Shown: piece after piece, positions 8,121 to 19,188 of the stretch
Layout: every line of letters begins with the position of its first letter
How positions within the stretch are numbered: the stretch's first letter is position 1
Origin: Prochlorococcus marinus str. MIT 9201
Lineage (GTDB): Bacteria > Cyanobacteriota > Cyanobacteriia > PCC-6307 > Cyanobiaceae
DNA: 64,000 nt
Reading direction: 5' to 3'
NCBI RefSeq assembly: GCF_000759955.1
Contig: NZ_JNAL01000015.1
Coordinates: forward strand, 34,018-98,017
Notes under the pieces: generated by a model
What the model was told of the DNA's origin: nothing
What the model saw: only the letters and a program-made list of their open reading frames with translations
Database searches by the model: none
Position numbers and translations under genes: made by a program

Positions 8121-8867
8121 ATGACTTCTACATTACCCAACGATAATATTAAGAAGACTTTTGGTGATCAAATTAGTAATAAACTCATCTCTGAAATAAT
8201 AAGAGATAGAATAAAGTTAAATAAGAAAAGATTTCATGCTAATGATAATATTTCTGATTTTATAAATCCAGGTGAACTAGAAATTCTTCAAAGAGAGGTA
8301 GCGGAGAAAGTAAAAGATTTACTTAAATCACTAGTTATTGATATTGATAACGACCATAACTCCCAGGAGACTGCTCAGAGGGTTGCAAAAATGTATTTGC
8401 AAGAAGTATTTAAAGGAAGATATCACAAAAGACCAAATGTTACCGATTTTCCTAATGCAAAGAAATTAGATGAAATATATACTCTTGGGCCCATAAGTGT
8501 TCGTTCAGCTTGCTCTCATCATATGGTCCCAATCATTGGTGATTGCTGGATTGGAATTAAGCCTGGAAACAAGGTAATAGGAATCTCTAAGTTTGCAAGA
8601 GTAGCTGATTGGGTCTTTTCTAGGCCTCATATACAGGAGGAGGCTGTAATGATTCTTGCAGATGAAATAGAGAAATTATGCGAACCAAAAGGTCTTGCAA
8701 TTTTAGTTAAAGCTAAGCACTATTGTATGTGCTGGAGAGGGGTTAAAGAGCCTAATACCAGTATGATAAATTCCATAGTAAGAGGAGATTTCAGACATGA
8801 TACTAGCCTCAAACAGGAATTCTTTGAATTAGTTAAACAGCAGCCTAATGGATTGTCTTGTTATTGA
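8121..8867 (+). CDS. folE: GTP cyclohydrolase I (FolE type I)
   Basis: Converts GTP to 7,8-dihydroneopterin triphosphate, the entry step to folate and other pterins. The catalytic zinc ligands are Cys131, His134 (CSHHMVP) and Cys202 (HYCMCWRG), matching E. coli Cys110/His113/Cys181. The 248-residue length includes an N-terminal extension of about 50 residues compared with E. coli (222), rich in Asn, Lys and Asp. The product pathway continues in this window with folB at 60.2 kb and perhaps the QueD-like protein at 44 kb. It converges on trpF. Confidence 0.95.
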   Translation: MTSTLPNDNIKKTFGDQISNKLISEIIRDRIKLNKKRFHANDNISDFINPGELEILQREVAEKVKDLLKSLVIDIDNDHNSQETAQRVAKMYLQEVFKGRYHKRPNVTDFPNAKKLDEIYTLGPISVRSACSHHMVPIIGDCWIGIKPGNKVIGISKFARVADWVFSRPHIQEEAVMILADEIEKLCEPKGLAILVKAKHYCMCWRGVKEPNTSMINSIVRGDFRHDTSLKQEFFELVKQQPNGLSCY

Positions 8868-8903
8868 AGCTTATTGAACGTAAATTCCTTTAGTAAGTAG
8901 CTT

Positions 8904-9572
8904 TTAATTTTTGATTTTATATATAAGATCTTTTGTTGCGTCAAGATTTTTTTTACCAGGATAAATTTCAATACTACTGGAAATATCTAAACCATCAGGT
9001 CTTATATCACTTAAAATTTCATCAATCCATTTAATTGATATCCCACCTGCTAACCACCAAGGTTTGCTAAATTGTAAATTCTTTAGATAAGTAGATTTGA
9101 TTTTTTTCCCTGAGCCTCCATAAGTTTTTTCATTCCAAGAATCAAGTAGTATCGCATCAACAAAATCCTCATAAGGTTTAATTTTATCTATATCCTTTTC
9201 CGTTTTTATCCTGAAAGCCTTCCATAGGCCAATATTGGGAATTTTTTCCCTTATTTTTTTGCAGTAATCAATATCTTCATCTCCATGTAATTGAATGATA
9301 GTTTCACTTGGGTTTCCTAAGAAATTTTTAATAATTAAGTCTATTGGACAATTTTGTACAACTGATACCCTCTCGATTTTTGGATAAAAATTTTCCAGGG
9401 TTTTAAATATTTTTTTCTTAATTTCAGCTGATACATACCTTGGAGACTCTTCAACCGAAATAATGCCAATAGCATTTGCTCCTAATTTAGCGACTTGAAG
9501 AGCTTGTTCTTCAGAAGTTAGGCCACAAATTTTAACTAAAGGATTAGCCTTGGGCATATCATTATCCTGCAT
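8904..9572 (-). CDS. trpF: Phosphoribosylanthranilate isomerase
   Basis: TIM-barrel enzyme of tryptophan synthesis that isomerises phosphoribosylanthranilate to CdRP. Family motifs are KICGLTS near the start (catalytic Cys), QLHGDE, LLDS, and WWLAGGIS for phosphate binding, ending in DGLDISSSIE with the catalytic Asp and the usual GxKD segment reduced to PGKKNLDATKD. At 222 residues it has the normal length. The first ATG (9572) or the internal ATG five codons later (MPKANPLVKICG) could both serve. It is a stand-alone gene; trpA lies 30 kb away. Confidence 0.93.
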   Translation of the reverse strand: MQDNDMPKANPLVKICGLTSEEQALQVAKLGANAIGIISVEESPRYVSAEIKKKIFKTLENFYPKIERVSVVQNCPIDLIIKNFLGNPSETIIQLHGDEDIDYCKKIREKIPNIGLWKAFRIKTEKDIDKIKPYEDFVDAILLDSWNEKTYGGSGKKIKSTYLKNLQFSKPWWLAGGISIKWIDEILSDIRPDGLDISSSIEIYPGKKNLDATKDLIYKIKN

Positions 9573-9612
9573 GTAAGATTAATATTATTGCTCAATATAG
9601 CGGAGATTATTT

Positions 9613-10836
9613 TTGAGAAGTTGGCAAATTTTTAAAATATGGGGAATTCCCTTTAAAGTTCATCCTTATTGGTTTGTTATTCTCTTTTTATTCTCATGGA
9701 GCATAAGTAATCAGGTCAATTTATCTTCTGGCGATATCTTCAATAATAAAGAAGCTTGGATTATAGGGTTTTTAACTTCTTTTTTCTTATTATCTTCAAT
9801 TATTTTTCATGAGGTTTTTCATACTTTTGTTTCACTTAATCAGGGTGTAAAAATAAAAAAAATTACCTTTTATTTTTTAGGAGCAATTTTACAAATAGAT
9901 AAATATTGTCAAACTGCTTTAGGTAATATAAAAATTGCAATTGTTAGACCTCTTTTATGTTTCGCTACAGCATCTATCCTGCTTTTAATTAGTAATAACA
10001 GTCCATCTCAAGAACAAATAGCAGTTAATGTAATTTCAAGAGTAGGTGTATTTAATTTATTCTTGGGCTTCTTAAATTTGATTCCAATTGGTTCTTTAGA
10101 TGGGGGGAATTTATTAAAAAGTATTATTTGGCATTTTTCAGGTAGTAAAAATAAAGGGAGAAATTTTCTAAATAAAGTAAATTTATCTTTATCTTTTTTA
10201 GTTCTAATATTTGGGATAATTTGTTTATTTAGATTTAACTTTTATTATGGTTTTATTCTTTCTTTTTTAGGATTGTTCGGAGTTAATTCTTCAAAATCTG
10301 AAAGTCAATTTTTTAAAATTGAAAATATACTTAAATTTAGCAAAGTTTCTGAGATTAAATTAAAGCCGTTGAGGAAAATTGAATATGATTCAAATTTCTC
10401 AGAATTTAATAAATTAATAAAAAATAAAAAAGATACCCTAGATAAATATTTTTTTGTTACTAATAATGGTAGATGGACTGGTTTTGTTGATGAAGATATT
10501 TTAAAAACTGTTTCTTTAAAAAAATGGGAAAGAAACTTTGTTGGAGACTTTAAGAAACCAATGGATAGTTTTATAAGTGTATCTTGTAACGATAAATTAT
10601 GGAAAACTATAGAGAGACTAGAAGCAACAAGCGAAGGTTTTTTATTGGTTCTTAATGCTGCAGAAATACCTTTGGGGATAATAGATAGGTCAAAAATTGG
10701 AAACTTTGTATTGAATAAATTAGGGTTTAATTTGCCTTCAGAGATTGCTAACAAATTAAACTTTAAAAATCATTATCCCTTAGGAATTGAATTGCCAAGA
10801 ATAATTAATTCAATGAAGCAGAGAGGAGACCTTTAA
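9613..10836 (+). CDS. M50 (site-2 type) membrane metalloprotease with C-terminal CBS-like region
   Basis: A 407-residue intramembrane protease of the SpoIVFB/S2P-like M50B group. The zinc motif is HEVFHTF (about residues 66-72), within a hydrophobic region of roughly five to six helices, and the third ligand lies in LIPIGSLDGGNL near 165. Residues about 240-400 are soluble and resemble paired CBS domains, which often sense adenylates. The TTG start is supported by GGAG 7 bp upstream (9602-9605). Such proteases typically cut membrane anti-sigma factors or signal peptides; no target is visible nearby. It lies 40 bp from the divergent trpF. Confidence 0.85.
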   Translation: MRSWQIFKIWGIPFKVHPYWFVILFLFSWSISNQVNLSSGDIFNNKEAWIIGFLTSFFLLSSIIFHEVFHTFVSLNQGVKIKKITFYFLGAILQIDKYCQTALGNIKIAIVRPLLCFATASILLLISNNSPSQEQIAVNVISRVGVFNLFLGFLNLIPIGSLDGGNLLKSIIWHFSGSKNKGRNFLNKVNLSLSFLVLIFGIICLFRFNFYYGFILSFLGLFGVNSSKSESQFFKIENILKFSKVSEIKLKPLRKIEYDSNFSEFNKLIKNKKDTLDKYFFVTNNGRWTGFVDEDILKTVSLKKWERNFVGDFKKPMDSFISVSCNDKLWKTIERLEATSEGFLLVLNAAEIPLGIIDRSKIGNFVLNKLGFNLPSEIANKLNFKNHYPLGIELPRIINSMKQRGDL

Positions 10837-10845
10837 ATATTAGTT

Positions 10846-11589
10846 TTATAAAAATTTTCTAATATTTTTATTATCTATCTCAACATTTTTGAAATTTATA
10901 TTTGAATTATTATTTAGGAATGAATTTCTTAAATGTTGAACTATTTCATCATTTGTTAGACCTAAATTTACTTTTGGTGGAGCTTCTTCTTTAAATAATT
11001 TGTACCACAAATCTTTTGAAGGATTTGTTTGAATCTCTCCATGTTGAAGGAATGCACCTTTTTTACGAAATTGGGCACTTCCTATTCTCTTAAACCCATC
11101 TTGATCGACTAAATCAGAAACTAACGAAGTCCCAAAACAATTTGTTTTAATAAGTGATTTTCGTAAATTACCATATCCTAACTTTAGACCTAATTTCCCA
11201 AAACTTTTAATTAACCAATTATTAACCATCTGATAACTTAAGACTTTATAGTATGTTTTTTTAAATGTTAATGCATATGTTATGCCTCCTGAATGCAAAA
11301 CAGCTCCGCCTCCAGAGGGACGCCTAACAATATTAATTTCCCCATTTGATAATAAATCTTCCCAATGAATAGGAATTTCCTTTTGGTGATAACCAATTGA
11401 AAGCCAATCCCCAGTCCAATAGTAGAATCTTAATGTGAGAATTATTTCAGGATTCGAAATTGTCTGATCTAAAGAATTTAAGTCCAAAGCCATTTGATCA
11501 AATCCAGGTAAATTATTTGTCGAAAAGATTAAAGCCTGATTTTCTATTCCCAAAATTAACTTTGTAGATTTATTTATGATAATTTTCAA
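10846..11589 (-). CDS. Lipoate/octanoyl transferase, LipM-like
   Basis: A 247-residue member of the biotin/lipoate ligase fold. Motifs [17 protein letters not shown] and [17 protein letters not shown] are typical of lipoyl transferases. An NCF sequence (KTNCFGT) precedes the GSAQ motif at the place where LipM octanoyltransferases carry their nucleophilic Cys (CF), so I favour octanoyl-ACP:protein transfer over ATP-dependent lipoate scavenging (LplA). It supplies the octanoyl group that LipA converts to lipoyl on 2-oxoacid dehydrogenases and GcvH. It converges on the M50 protease gene with a 9-bp gap and is divergent from psaM. Confidence 0.75.
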   Translation of the reverse strand: MKIIINKSTKLILGIENQALIFSTNNLPGFDQMALDLNSLDQTISNPEIILTLRFYYWTGDWLSIGYHQKEIPIHWEDLLSNGEINIVRRPSGGGAVLHSGGITYALTFKKTYYKVLSYQMVNNWLIKSFGKLGLKLGYGNLRKSLIKTNCFGTSLVSDLVDQDGFKRIGSAQFRKKGAFLQHGEIQTNPSKDLWYKLFKEEAPPKVNLGLTNDEIVQHLRNSFLNNNSNINFKNVEIDNKNIRKFL

Positions 11590-11690
11590 TAATTTATTTC
11601 TTTAAATTTGTTAATTACGTAACATCATTTTGTAATAGTGTTTCAAATCTCCTCTTTTCGGTGGAGAATATAGAAAATAATTTTTTTACC

Positions 11691-11795
11691 ATGGAGCCAA
11701 CACAAACAATAAATCTTATTGCATTAAGCCTCATAGTAGTTATGCATGCAGGAGTTCTAGCACTAAGACTAGGGATTAGTTTAGGTAGGAATTAA
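11691..11795 (+). CDS. psaM: Photosystem I subunit XII (PsaM)
   Basis: ATG 11691 opens a 34-codon frame ending TAA at 11795. The product begins [20 protein letters not shown] and ends [12 protein letters not shown]. It is a single transmembrane helix of the right length and sequence pattern for PsaM, which sits at the trimer-facing side of PSI near PsaB and PsaI in the thylakoid membrane. It is easily missed because of its size. It is followed 75-84 bp later by a small membrane-protein gene and then por. No Shine-Dalgarno directly precedes it. Confidence 0.95.
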   Translation: MEPTQTINLIALSLIVVMHAGVLALRLGISLGRN

Positions 11796-11870
11796 AATCT
11801 ATTAGAAAATTTAAATTTATAAGGTAATAATATAATTAGACTGAATTGATTGATTCAGTAAAAATATCAA

Positions 11871-12227
11871 TTGCTAAATTTGTCAAATTCTTCTTCTAAA
11901 AATGCTAATTTTTACAAAAAACATCTTGGATCCGTATTTGTAAAAAGACAACAAAAACAGGATGATTTTGTATCTTTGATTTTTTTAATTATAAAAATAT
12001 GCTTTTCCCTTTTAGCAATAATAAGTCTTTTCAAACTTGGTTATAGCTCCAAAGTAAGGTTGTCTAGATTAAGGGAAATTCAAGACTCATTTTCATACGA
12101 AAAATATAGATTTAATATTTTAACAAATAAGTTTGATGATTTATTTTCTTCTGAAGGCGAGCAAAGATTTATGAAGGATCAGGATCAAATAATTTCTAGA
12201 GACATTATCAGAGTAATATGGCGTTGA
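11871..12227 (+). CDS. Small membrane protein of unknown function
   Basis: A 118-residue frame starting TTG at 11871, with another TTG three codons later (11880). It has a basic N-terminal stretch rich in Ser, Asn and Lys, one hydrophobic segment at about 34-57 (SLIFLIIKICFSLLAIISLF), then a charged cytosolic or lumenal tail with a probable coiled coil (LRLREIQDSF-like region). I do not recognise a family. It lies between psaM and por, all on the plus strand, 52 bp before the por start. A thylakoid location is guessed only from context. Confidence 0.6.
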   Translation: MLNLSNSSSKNANFYKKHLGSVFVKRQQKQDDFVSLIFLIIKICFSLLAIISLFKLGYSSKVRLSRLREIQDSFSYEKYRFNILTNKFDDLFSSEGEQRFMKDQDQIISRDIIRVIWR

Positions 12228-12279
12228 CGAGGATGATCCAGAATCATTCTACTTTCATTTTTCTATTAACTTTTTGCTA

Positions 12280-13284
12280 GTGAGTAAGAACATTAAGGGT
12301 TTAGTCCTAATAACAGGCACAACTTCAGGAGTTGGATTAAATACTCTAAAACCTCTATTAAGATTTGGATGGGAAGTTATAGCTGTTAATCGATCAAATA
12401 AAAGAGCTATAAAAATAGCTGAGGAATTCTTGACAAAAGAGGAACTTATAAATGTTCACTTTATAGAAATAGATCTTTCTAACTTGGATGATGTTAGAAA
12501 AGGGTGCGATGAAATATTACAACGATTTAAAAAACCAATAAATTCTCTTATTTGTAATGCAGCAGTTTATAAACCGAGACTAAAGAGACCTGAAAGGTCT
12601 GCTCAGGGGTTTGAAAACTCCATGGCAGTAAATCATTTTGGACATTTTCTGATGATAAACCTTCTTCTAGAAAATATTATATCTTCTGAAAGAGATATTA
12701 TTTTAAATGGAAAATCTACTGTATTCAAGCCAAGAATTACAGTATTAGGCACTGTTACGGCTAATTATTCAGAACTTGGAGGAAGGATTCCTATACCTGC
12801 CCCAGCTGATTTGGGAGATTTATCTGGATTCAAAAAAGGTTTTTTATCTCCAATAAGTATGGCAAATGGAAAGAAATTTAAACCTGGCAAGGCTTATAAA
12901 GATAGTAAGCTTTGCAATATGGTGACCGTTCAAGAATTATCGAAAAGATATCCTGCAGAGAAAATTATTGTTAATTCTCTATATCCTGGATGTGTTGCTG
13001 ATACAAAACTTTTTAGAGATACACCTTGGTTATTTAGATTCCTTTTCCCTATATTTCAAAAATTCATAACAAAAGGATATGTTTCACAAAGATTGGCAGG
13101 AGAAAGGGTCGCTCAAGTTGCCACTTATAAAGAATTTGCTAAACCATCAGTCCATTGGAGCTGGGGAAATCGTCAAAAAACTGGTAGAAGAGCTTTTTCT
13201 CAAAAGTTGTCAAAAAGAATAATTAATGCGAATATCTCTGAACAAACTTATGATTTAACAAGCCAATTGGTTGGATTAGATTAG
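12280..13284 (+). CDS. por: Light-dependent protochlorophyllide oxidoreductase (LPOR)
   Basis: Reduces the D ring of protochlorophyllide to chlorophyllide using NADPH and light; an SDR-family enzyme. Motifs are LITGTTSGVG for NADPH, CNAAVY (NAG-equivalent), and YKDSKLCN holding the catalytic Tyr and Lys. At 334 residues it has the family length. I place the start at GTG 12280 (VSKNIKGLVLITG), as close homologues begin MSK; a TTG two codons upstream is also possible. It converges on chlL with a 6-bp gap, so the light-dependent and dark-operative enzymes are neighbours on opposite strands. Confidence 0.95.
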   Translation: MSKNIKGLVLITGTTSGVGLNTLKPLLRFGWEVIAVNRSNKRAIKIAEEFLTKEELINVHFIEIDLSNLDDVRKGCDEILQRFKKPINSLICNAAVYKPRLKRPERSAQGFENSMAVNHFGHFLMINLLLENIISSERDIILNGKSTVFKPRITVLGTVTANYSELGGRIPIPAPADLGDLSGFKKGFLSPISMANGKKFKPGKAYKDSKLCNMVTVQELSKRYPAEKIIVNSLYPGCVADTKLFRDTPWLFRFLFPIFQKFITKGYVSQRLAGERVAQVATYKEFAKPSVHWSWGNRQKTGRRAFSQKLSKRIINANISEQTYDLTSQLVGLD

Positions 13285-13290
13285 TTTAGA

Positions 13291-14178
<888 letters not shown>

Positions 14179-14367
14179 TTAAAGCTTAAAACACATTATT
14201 ATTTATATTCTTGCAGCGTAAATACACATGAAATATGTTTCTAAAGAAATATGTATTTATTTGTATTAAAAGTGGAAAATATGTTCTTATAACTGAATTT
14301 TAAGTATTAAATATGTTTAATTATAAGTGAAAATACTCATGGCTTAATTGTAGTTTATTAGTAAAGA
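14179..14367 (-). promoter_or_regulatory. chlB-chlL spacer with four AAATATGT copies
   Basis: The 189-bp spacer has no gene. On the plus strand AAATATGT starts at 14231, 14247, 14277 and 14309; on the coding strand of chlL the motif reads ACATATTT. The four copies lie within 86 bp, 53-138 bp before the chlL start. A TAAGTATT element at 14301-14308 resembles the pair in front of chlN. In A+T-rich DNA some repeats are expected, but an identical 8-mer four times is notable. Confidence 0.4.
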
Positions 14368-15939
14368 TTAACTGAAATATGCTTTAGCATCATATAGAGT
14401 CTCATCGCTTATCTCTGGAATTCCTCTCAAGATTGCGTATTTTTCAGTATTTGTTTTAACTTTACCTCTTACAAAAAATGGAACTTTTGTTAATTCAGCT
14501 TTACCAGATTCAGTCCAGATAATTCCTTCTTTAATATTGTGTTCTTTTTTTTCATATGACTTTGAAAAGTCTTCTGTGCTTGTTGCAGTATGCCCTAAAT
14601 GGCTTTGATGGCCATCAACGAACTCAAAGTCATGTTTAAACATATCAATAAGATGCTCTTCTAAGCCCATCATTAGGGGATGTACCCAGTCATCAAAAAT
14701 TACATTTGCTCCTTCCCATCCCATTTGAGGGCTGTATCTTGCAGGAACATCTTGAACATGCATTGGAGTACTAATTACTGAGCATGGAATACCGAGTCTT
14801 TTTGCACTATGCCTCTCCATTTGAGTCCCTAAGACTAGTTCAGGGGAGGCTTTTTTCATGGCATCTTCTACTTCTAGATAATTGTTGGTTATCAGTGCTT
14901 CTACATTAAGATCTTTTGCAGTGGCTCTTACTTGCCTCGCCATCTCCCTACTGTATGTGCCAAGACCTACTACTTCAAAACCTAATTCCTCTTTGGCAAT
15001 TTTTGCAGCCGCGATTGCATGTGTTCCATCTCCAAAAATAAAAACCCTTTTGCCAGTTAAATAATTAGAGTCAACTGATTTTGAGTACCAAGGAAGTTTT
15101 GACTTATGTTCTAATTCTTCTTTATTAGTCAAAGGGAGATCCAACTTATTATGAACTTCATTGATAAATTCAATTGTATTTTTTATTCCAATTGGAATAG
15201 TACTTGTATATTCCATTCCAAAGTTTCGTTTAAGCCATTCACATGATGCTTCAGCAATTTCTTGATAAAGACAAATATTTATTTCAGCATCAATTAATCT
15301 TTCAATATCTTCTGGACTAGAACCCAATGGAGCAACAACGTTTGTATCTATTCCTTGTTCTGAGAGTATTCGTTGGATTTCAATAACATCATCCCTGCAT
15401 CTAAATCCTAGTAATGAAGGCCCCAGTATATTGACTTTTGGTCTACGACCTAATTCCTTCCACCTTAGAGGACTTATTTTTTCTGAGGAACTTACTTTCT
15501 CTTTTAAAAGAGTTCTTGTTAATTGATAAAAAGTTTCTGAAGCCCCCCAATTTTCTTTCTTACTATAAGCAGGTAATTCAAGATTAACAATTGGCATATC
15601 AAACCCCATTCCTTTTGCAAGAGCTCCAGGTTGGTCTTGGATAAGCTCTGCTGTACAACTCTCTCCAACTAAAAGAGTTTTTGGTTTAAATCGTTCTACA
15701 GCTTCCTTAATATTTTTCTTTACTAATTCAGCAGTATCGCCTCCGAGGTCTCTAGCCTGGAAAGTTGTATAAGTCACTGGAGGCCTTTGCCCCCTCCTCT
15801 CAATCATTGTAAAAAGAAGATCTGCATATGTATCTCCTTGAGGTGCATGAAGTACATAATGTATATCTTTCATTGAAGAAGCAATTCTCATTGCACCAAC
15901 ATGTGGTGGTCCTTCATATGTCCAAAGAGTTAATTCCAT
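14368..15939 (-). CDS. chlB: Dark-operative protochlorophyllide reductase subunit ChlB
   Basis: NifK-like subunit; with ChlN it forms the heterotetramer that binds protochlorophyllide and a 4Fe-4S cluster, with an Asp from ChlB as an unusual cluster ligand. The start [18 protein letters not shown] is diagnostic and places that Asp in the nearby N-terminal region. The C-terminal part has DHQSHLGH-like and [16 protein letters not shown] segments typical of the ChlB C-terminal domain. At 523 residues it is full length. It begins 6 bp after chlN stops, so the two are cotranscribed. Confidence 0.97.
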   Translation of the reverse strand: MELTLWTYEGPPHVGAMRIASSMKDIHYVLHAPQGDTYADLLFTMIERRGQRPPVTYTTFQARDLGGDTAELVKKNIKEAVERFKPKTLLVGESCTAELIQDQPGALAKGMGFDMPIVNLELPAYSKKENWGASETFYQLTRTLLKEKVSSSEKISPLRWKELGRRPKVNILGPSLLGFRCRDDVIEIQRILSEQGIDTNVVAPLGSSPEDIERLIDAEINICLYQEIAEASCEWLKRNFGMEYTSTIPIGIKNTIEFINEVHNKLDLPLTNKEELEHKSKLPWYSKSVDSNYLTGKRVFIFGDGTHAIAAAKIAKEELGFEVVGLGTYSREMARQVRATAKDLNVEALITNNYLEVEDAMKKASPELVLGTQMERHSAKRLGIPCSVISTPMHVQDVPARYSPQMGWEGANVIFDDWVHPLMMGLEEHLIDMFKHDFEFVDGHQSHLGHTATSTEDFSKSYEKKEHNIKEGIIWTESGKAELTKVPFFVRGKVKTNTEKYAILRGIPEISDETLYDAKAYFS

Positions 15940-15945
15940 ATTCTT

Positions 15946-17220
<1,275 letters not shown>

Positions 17221-17296
17221 TTATTATTCAAGCTTGCATAAACTTTTTAATTAAAGAAAGTAATTAATAAGTTCTCTTACAAAATGCACACATTTA

Positions 17297-17325
17297 AAAT
17301 ACTTATATGAATGTTTAAATACTTA
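17297..17325 (-). promoter_or_regulatory. Duplicated AAATACTTA element upstream of chlN
   Basis: AAATACTTA occurs at 17297-17305 and 17317-17325, exactly 20 bp apart, about two helical turns, 95-123 bp before the chlN start. Flanks also match (TTTAAA(A)TACTTA). This could be a pair of sites for a dimeric regulator; no protein is implied by the sequence. Confidence 0.35.
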
Positions 17326-17360
17326 AATGAGATTTATGAAAATAATTTTCAGGGCGCATT

Positions 17361-17729
17361 TTAATTTCTGTAGAAGGAATTTACTTGACTTATTTTTGAT
17401 ATCTTCCACACATTTCTAGCTATTTTCGTTGCTAATAATCCTGCTCTTTCTAACTTAGATTTCCCTGGCTTTGCGCCAATTAAAGCTGTCACTTCTGAAG
17501 TGGTTAAAGGTGCTCCAGTATTTATAGCTAATTGCGTTAACTCTAATCTATCTCTAAGGTTCTTAAGATTTACCTTCTCAATTTTATCTTCTTCTAACCA
17601 ACTAAAAGATGGGTCTTTCTGAGATAGTTTTTGCATCAAGCTTAGACTAACTAATCCAAGAGTTTGATCAGGAGTTAATTCTTTTTCAAGACTAGAAACA
17701 TTTGGTTCTTTTTTTTGAGAAGTTCCCAT
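17361..17729 (-). CDS. Conserved-looking small protein of unknown function
   Basis: A 122-residue soluble protein with an ATG start. Residues 1-25 are polar and probably disordered; 25-120 are predicted mostly helical with an LRDRLELTQLAIN helix and a following LTTSEVTALIGAKPGKSKLERAG segment that resembles a winged-helix or HTH-like DNA-binding element. I do not recognise the family. It is upstream of chlN on the same strand (158-bp gap) and divergent from csoS1D (97-bp gap). DNA binding is suggested only by the pattern of the helix pair and must be treated as a guess. Confidence 0.6.
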   Translation of the reverse strand: MGTSQKKEPNVSSLEKELTPDQTLGLVSLSLMQKLSQKDPSFSWLEEDKIEKVNLKNLRDRLELTQLAINTGAPLTTSEVTALIGAKPGKSKLERAGLLATKIARNVWKISKISQVNSFYRN

Positions 17730-17813
17730 AAAAATGCATATCTTTTACTTGAAGTTATCGTTTTGTGGAAAGCATGCAAGTAAATTTAATAGAAAAAATG
17801 AACCATTATCCGT

Positions 17814-17819
17814 TATAGT
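17814..17819 (+). promoter_or_regulatory. -10 box TATAGT immediately before csoS1D
   Basis: TATAGT ends 7 bp before the A of the csoS1D ATG (17827). If used, transcription would begin at or within a base or two of the start codon, giving a leaderless or nearly leaderless mRNA. No -35 is apparent at 16-18 bp. Confidence 0.4.
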
Positions 17820-17826
17820 CTCCTGA

Positions 17827-18594
17827 ATGGAACCAACTTCTAGCTTAAATAGAGGGAAACGAAAGAATAAAAGTTCTCTCATAACAGGCTCTGAGATTCA
17901 ATCTCAGAGTGGTGGGGCTAGTTTTATTACAACAGATTCAGAGAAATCTTTAGTCTCAAGACAGGCAAGTCAAGTTGGCCAAATTGAATTAAGAACCTAT
18001 GTTTTCTTGGATTCATTGCAGCCCCAATTAGCAGCTTATATGGGAACTGTTAGTAGAGGTTTTCTTCCCATACCAGGAGATTCATGTTTATGGATGGAAG
18101 TTTCTCCAGGAATGGCAATTCATAGAGTTACAGATATTGCTCTAAAGGCGAGCAATGTAAGGCTAGGCCAAATGATCGTTGAAAGAGAATTTGGTTCATT
18201 TGCCCTCTACCATAAAGATCAAAGCACTGTTTTACATTCAGGAGATGTAGTTTTAGATGCAATTGGGAGCGAGATTAATCAAAGAACACAACCATCTACA
18301 AGTTGGACTGAAATTATTCGCGCTATAACCCCTGATCATTCAGTCTTAATAAATAGACAAAATAGAAGCGGTTCTATGATTCAGGCTGGTATGAGTATGT
18401 TTATTCTCGAAACTGAACCTGCTGGGTATGTTTTAAAAGCAGCTAATGAAGCCGAAAAAGCATCTAATATAACCGTTGTTGATGTTAAAGCGGTTGGAGC
18501 TTTTGGTAGATTAACTCTCGCTGGGAAAGAAGGAGATGTAGAAGAAGCCGCAGCAGCGTCAATTAATGCTATTGAACAAATATCAAATTACTGA
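17827..18594 (+). CDS. csoS1D: Carboxysome tandem-BMC shell protein CsoS1D
   Basis: A 255-residue protein with two fused BMC domains (about 50-150 and 155-255) after a polar N-terminal tail. CsoS1D forms stacked pseudohexameric trimers with a large gated pore and is thought to control metabolite passage through the alpha-carboxysome shell. Diagnostic stretches are the LRTYVFLDSLQPQ segment, AAYMGTVSRGFLPIPGD and VKAVGAFGRLTLAG near the C-terminus. It stands outside the main operon, 0.9 kb upstream of csoS1, separated by the oppositely transcribed rdgB, as in other Prochlorococcus. Confidence 0.95.
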   Translation: MEPTSSLNRGKRKNKSSLITGSEIQSQSGGASFITTDSEKSLVSRQASQVGQIELRTYVFLDSLQPQLAAYMGTVSRGFLPIPGDSCLWMEVSPGMAIHRVTDIALKASNVRLGQMIVEREFGSFALYHKDQSTVLHSGDVVLDAIGSEINQRTQPSTSWTEIIRAITPDHSVLINRQNRSGSMIQAGMSMFILETEPAGYVLKAANEAEKASNITVVDVKAVGAFGRLTLAGKEGDVEEAAAASINAIEQISNY

Positions 18595-18603
18595 TTTAAA
18601 TTA

Positions 18604-19188
18604 TTAATCTAATCCAATTTCTTTTTTTAAAAAAGGTGACATAATTTTTGCAGCTTTACCTCTACTTCCTAATTTATTTAATTGTGATTGTGAGAGTTCA
18701 CCGTAAACGCAATTAGCTTCTTTAACCCAAAAAATAGATTCGAATCCCCCATTTGGGTATTTAGGATTTTTAAGAATTTCTCCCCAGCATATTCCTGTTG
18801 TATCTTTAACTAAGTTTCCTGAGGGATCGCACAAAACCATACAACTTATAAATCTTGCACTCCTATAAGGACTATCAGAGAGCTCATTAATTAATTTTTT
18901 AATTTTCTCATCATTATTTTCAGCATATCGAGCAGAATAAATTCCTGGTCGACCATCTAAAACATCTACTTCAAGACCCGAATCATCAGCCAATGCCCAA
19001 GTTTTTGTCTCTAGAGAGGCTGCCTTGGCTTTAAGTAGTGCATTCTCAAAATATGTTCCCCCTGTTTCTTCGACATTTAGAAATTCTGGTTGCTTCTCAA
19101 CCTTTAAAGACAAAACATCCAGCATTTCTGAAATTTCAGATACCTTTATTTGATTGCCACTCGCAATAGTTAGAACTGGAAGGTTCAA
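18604..19188 (-). CDS. rdgB: Non-canonical purine NTP pyrophosphatase (RdgB/HAM1)
   Basis: Hydrolyses dITP, ITP and XTP to the monophosphates, keeping deaminated purines out of DNA and RNA. Motifs are LTIASGNQIKVSEI at the N-terminus, ALADDSGLEVDVLDGRPGIY and SARYA in the middle, and a Ser-His region replaced here by LNKLGSRGKAAKIM, typical of the family C-terminus. The start is TTG 19188. The 194-residue length is normal. It is inserted between csoS1D and the main carboxysome operon on the opposite strand; its role is unrelated to the shell. Confidence 0.95.
   Translation of the reverse strand: MNLPVLTIASGNQIKVSEISEMLDVLSLKVEKQPEFLNVEETGGTYFENALLKAKAASLETKTWALADDSGLEVDVLDGRPGIYSARYAENNDEKIKKLINELSDSPYRSARFISCMVLCDPSGNLVKDTTGICWGEILKNPKYPNGGFESIFWVKEANCVYGELSQSQLNKLGSRGKAAKIMSPFLKKEIGLD

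Noticed and set aside
8866..8917. AAGCT...AGCTT pairing between folE and trpF as a terminator
   Set aside because: Only a 5-bp arm with mismatched continuation; low stability.
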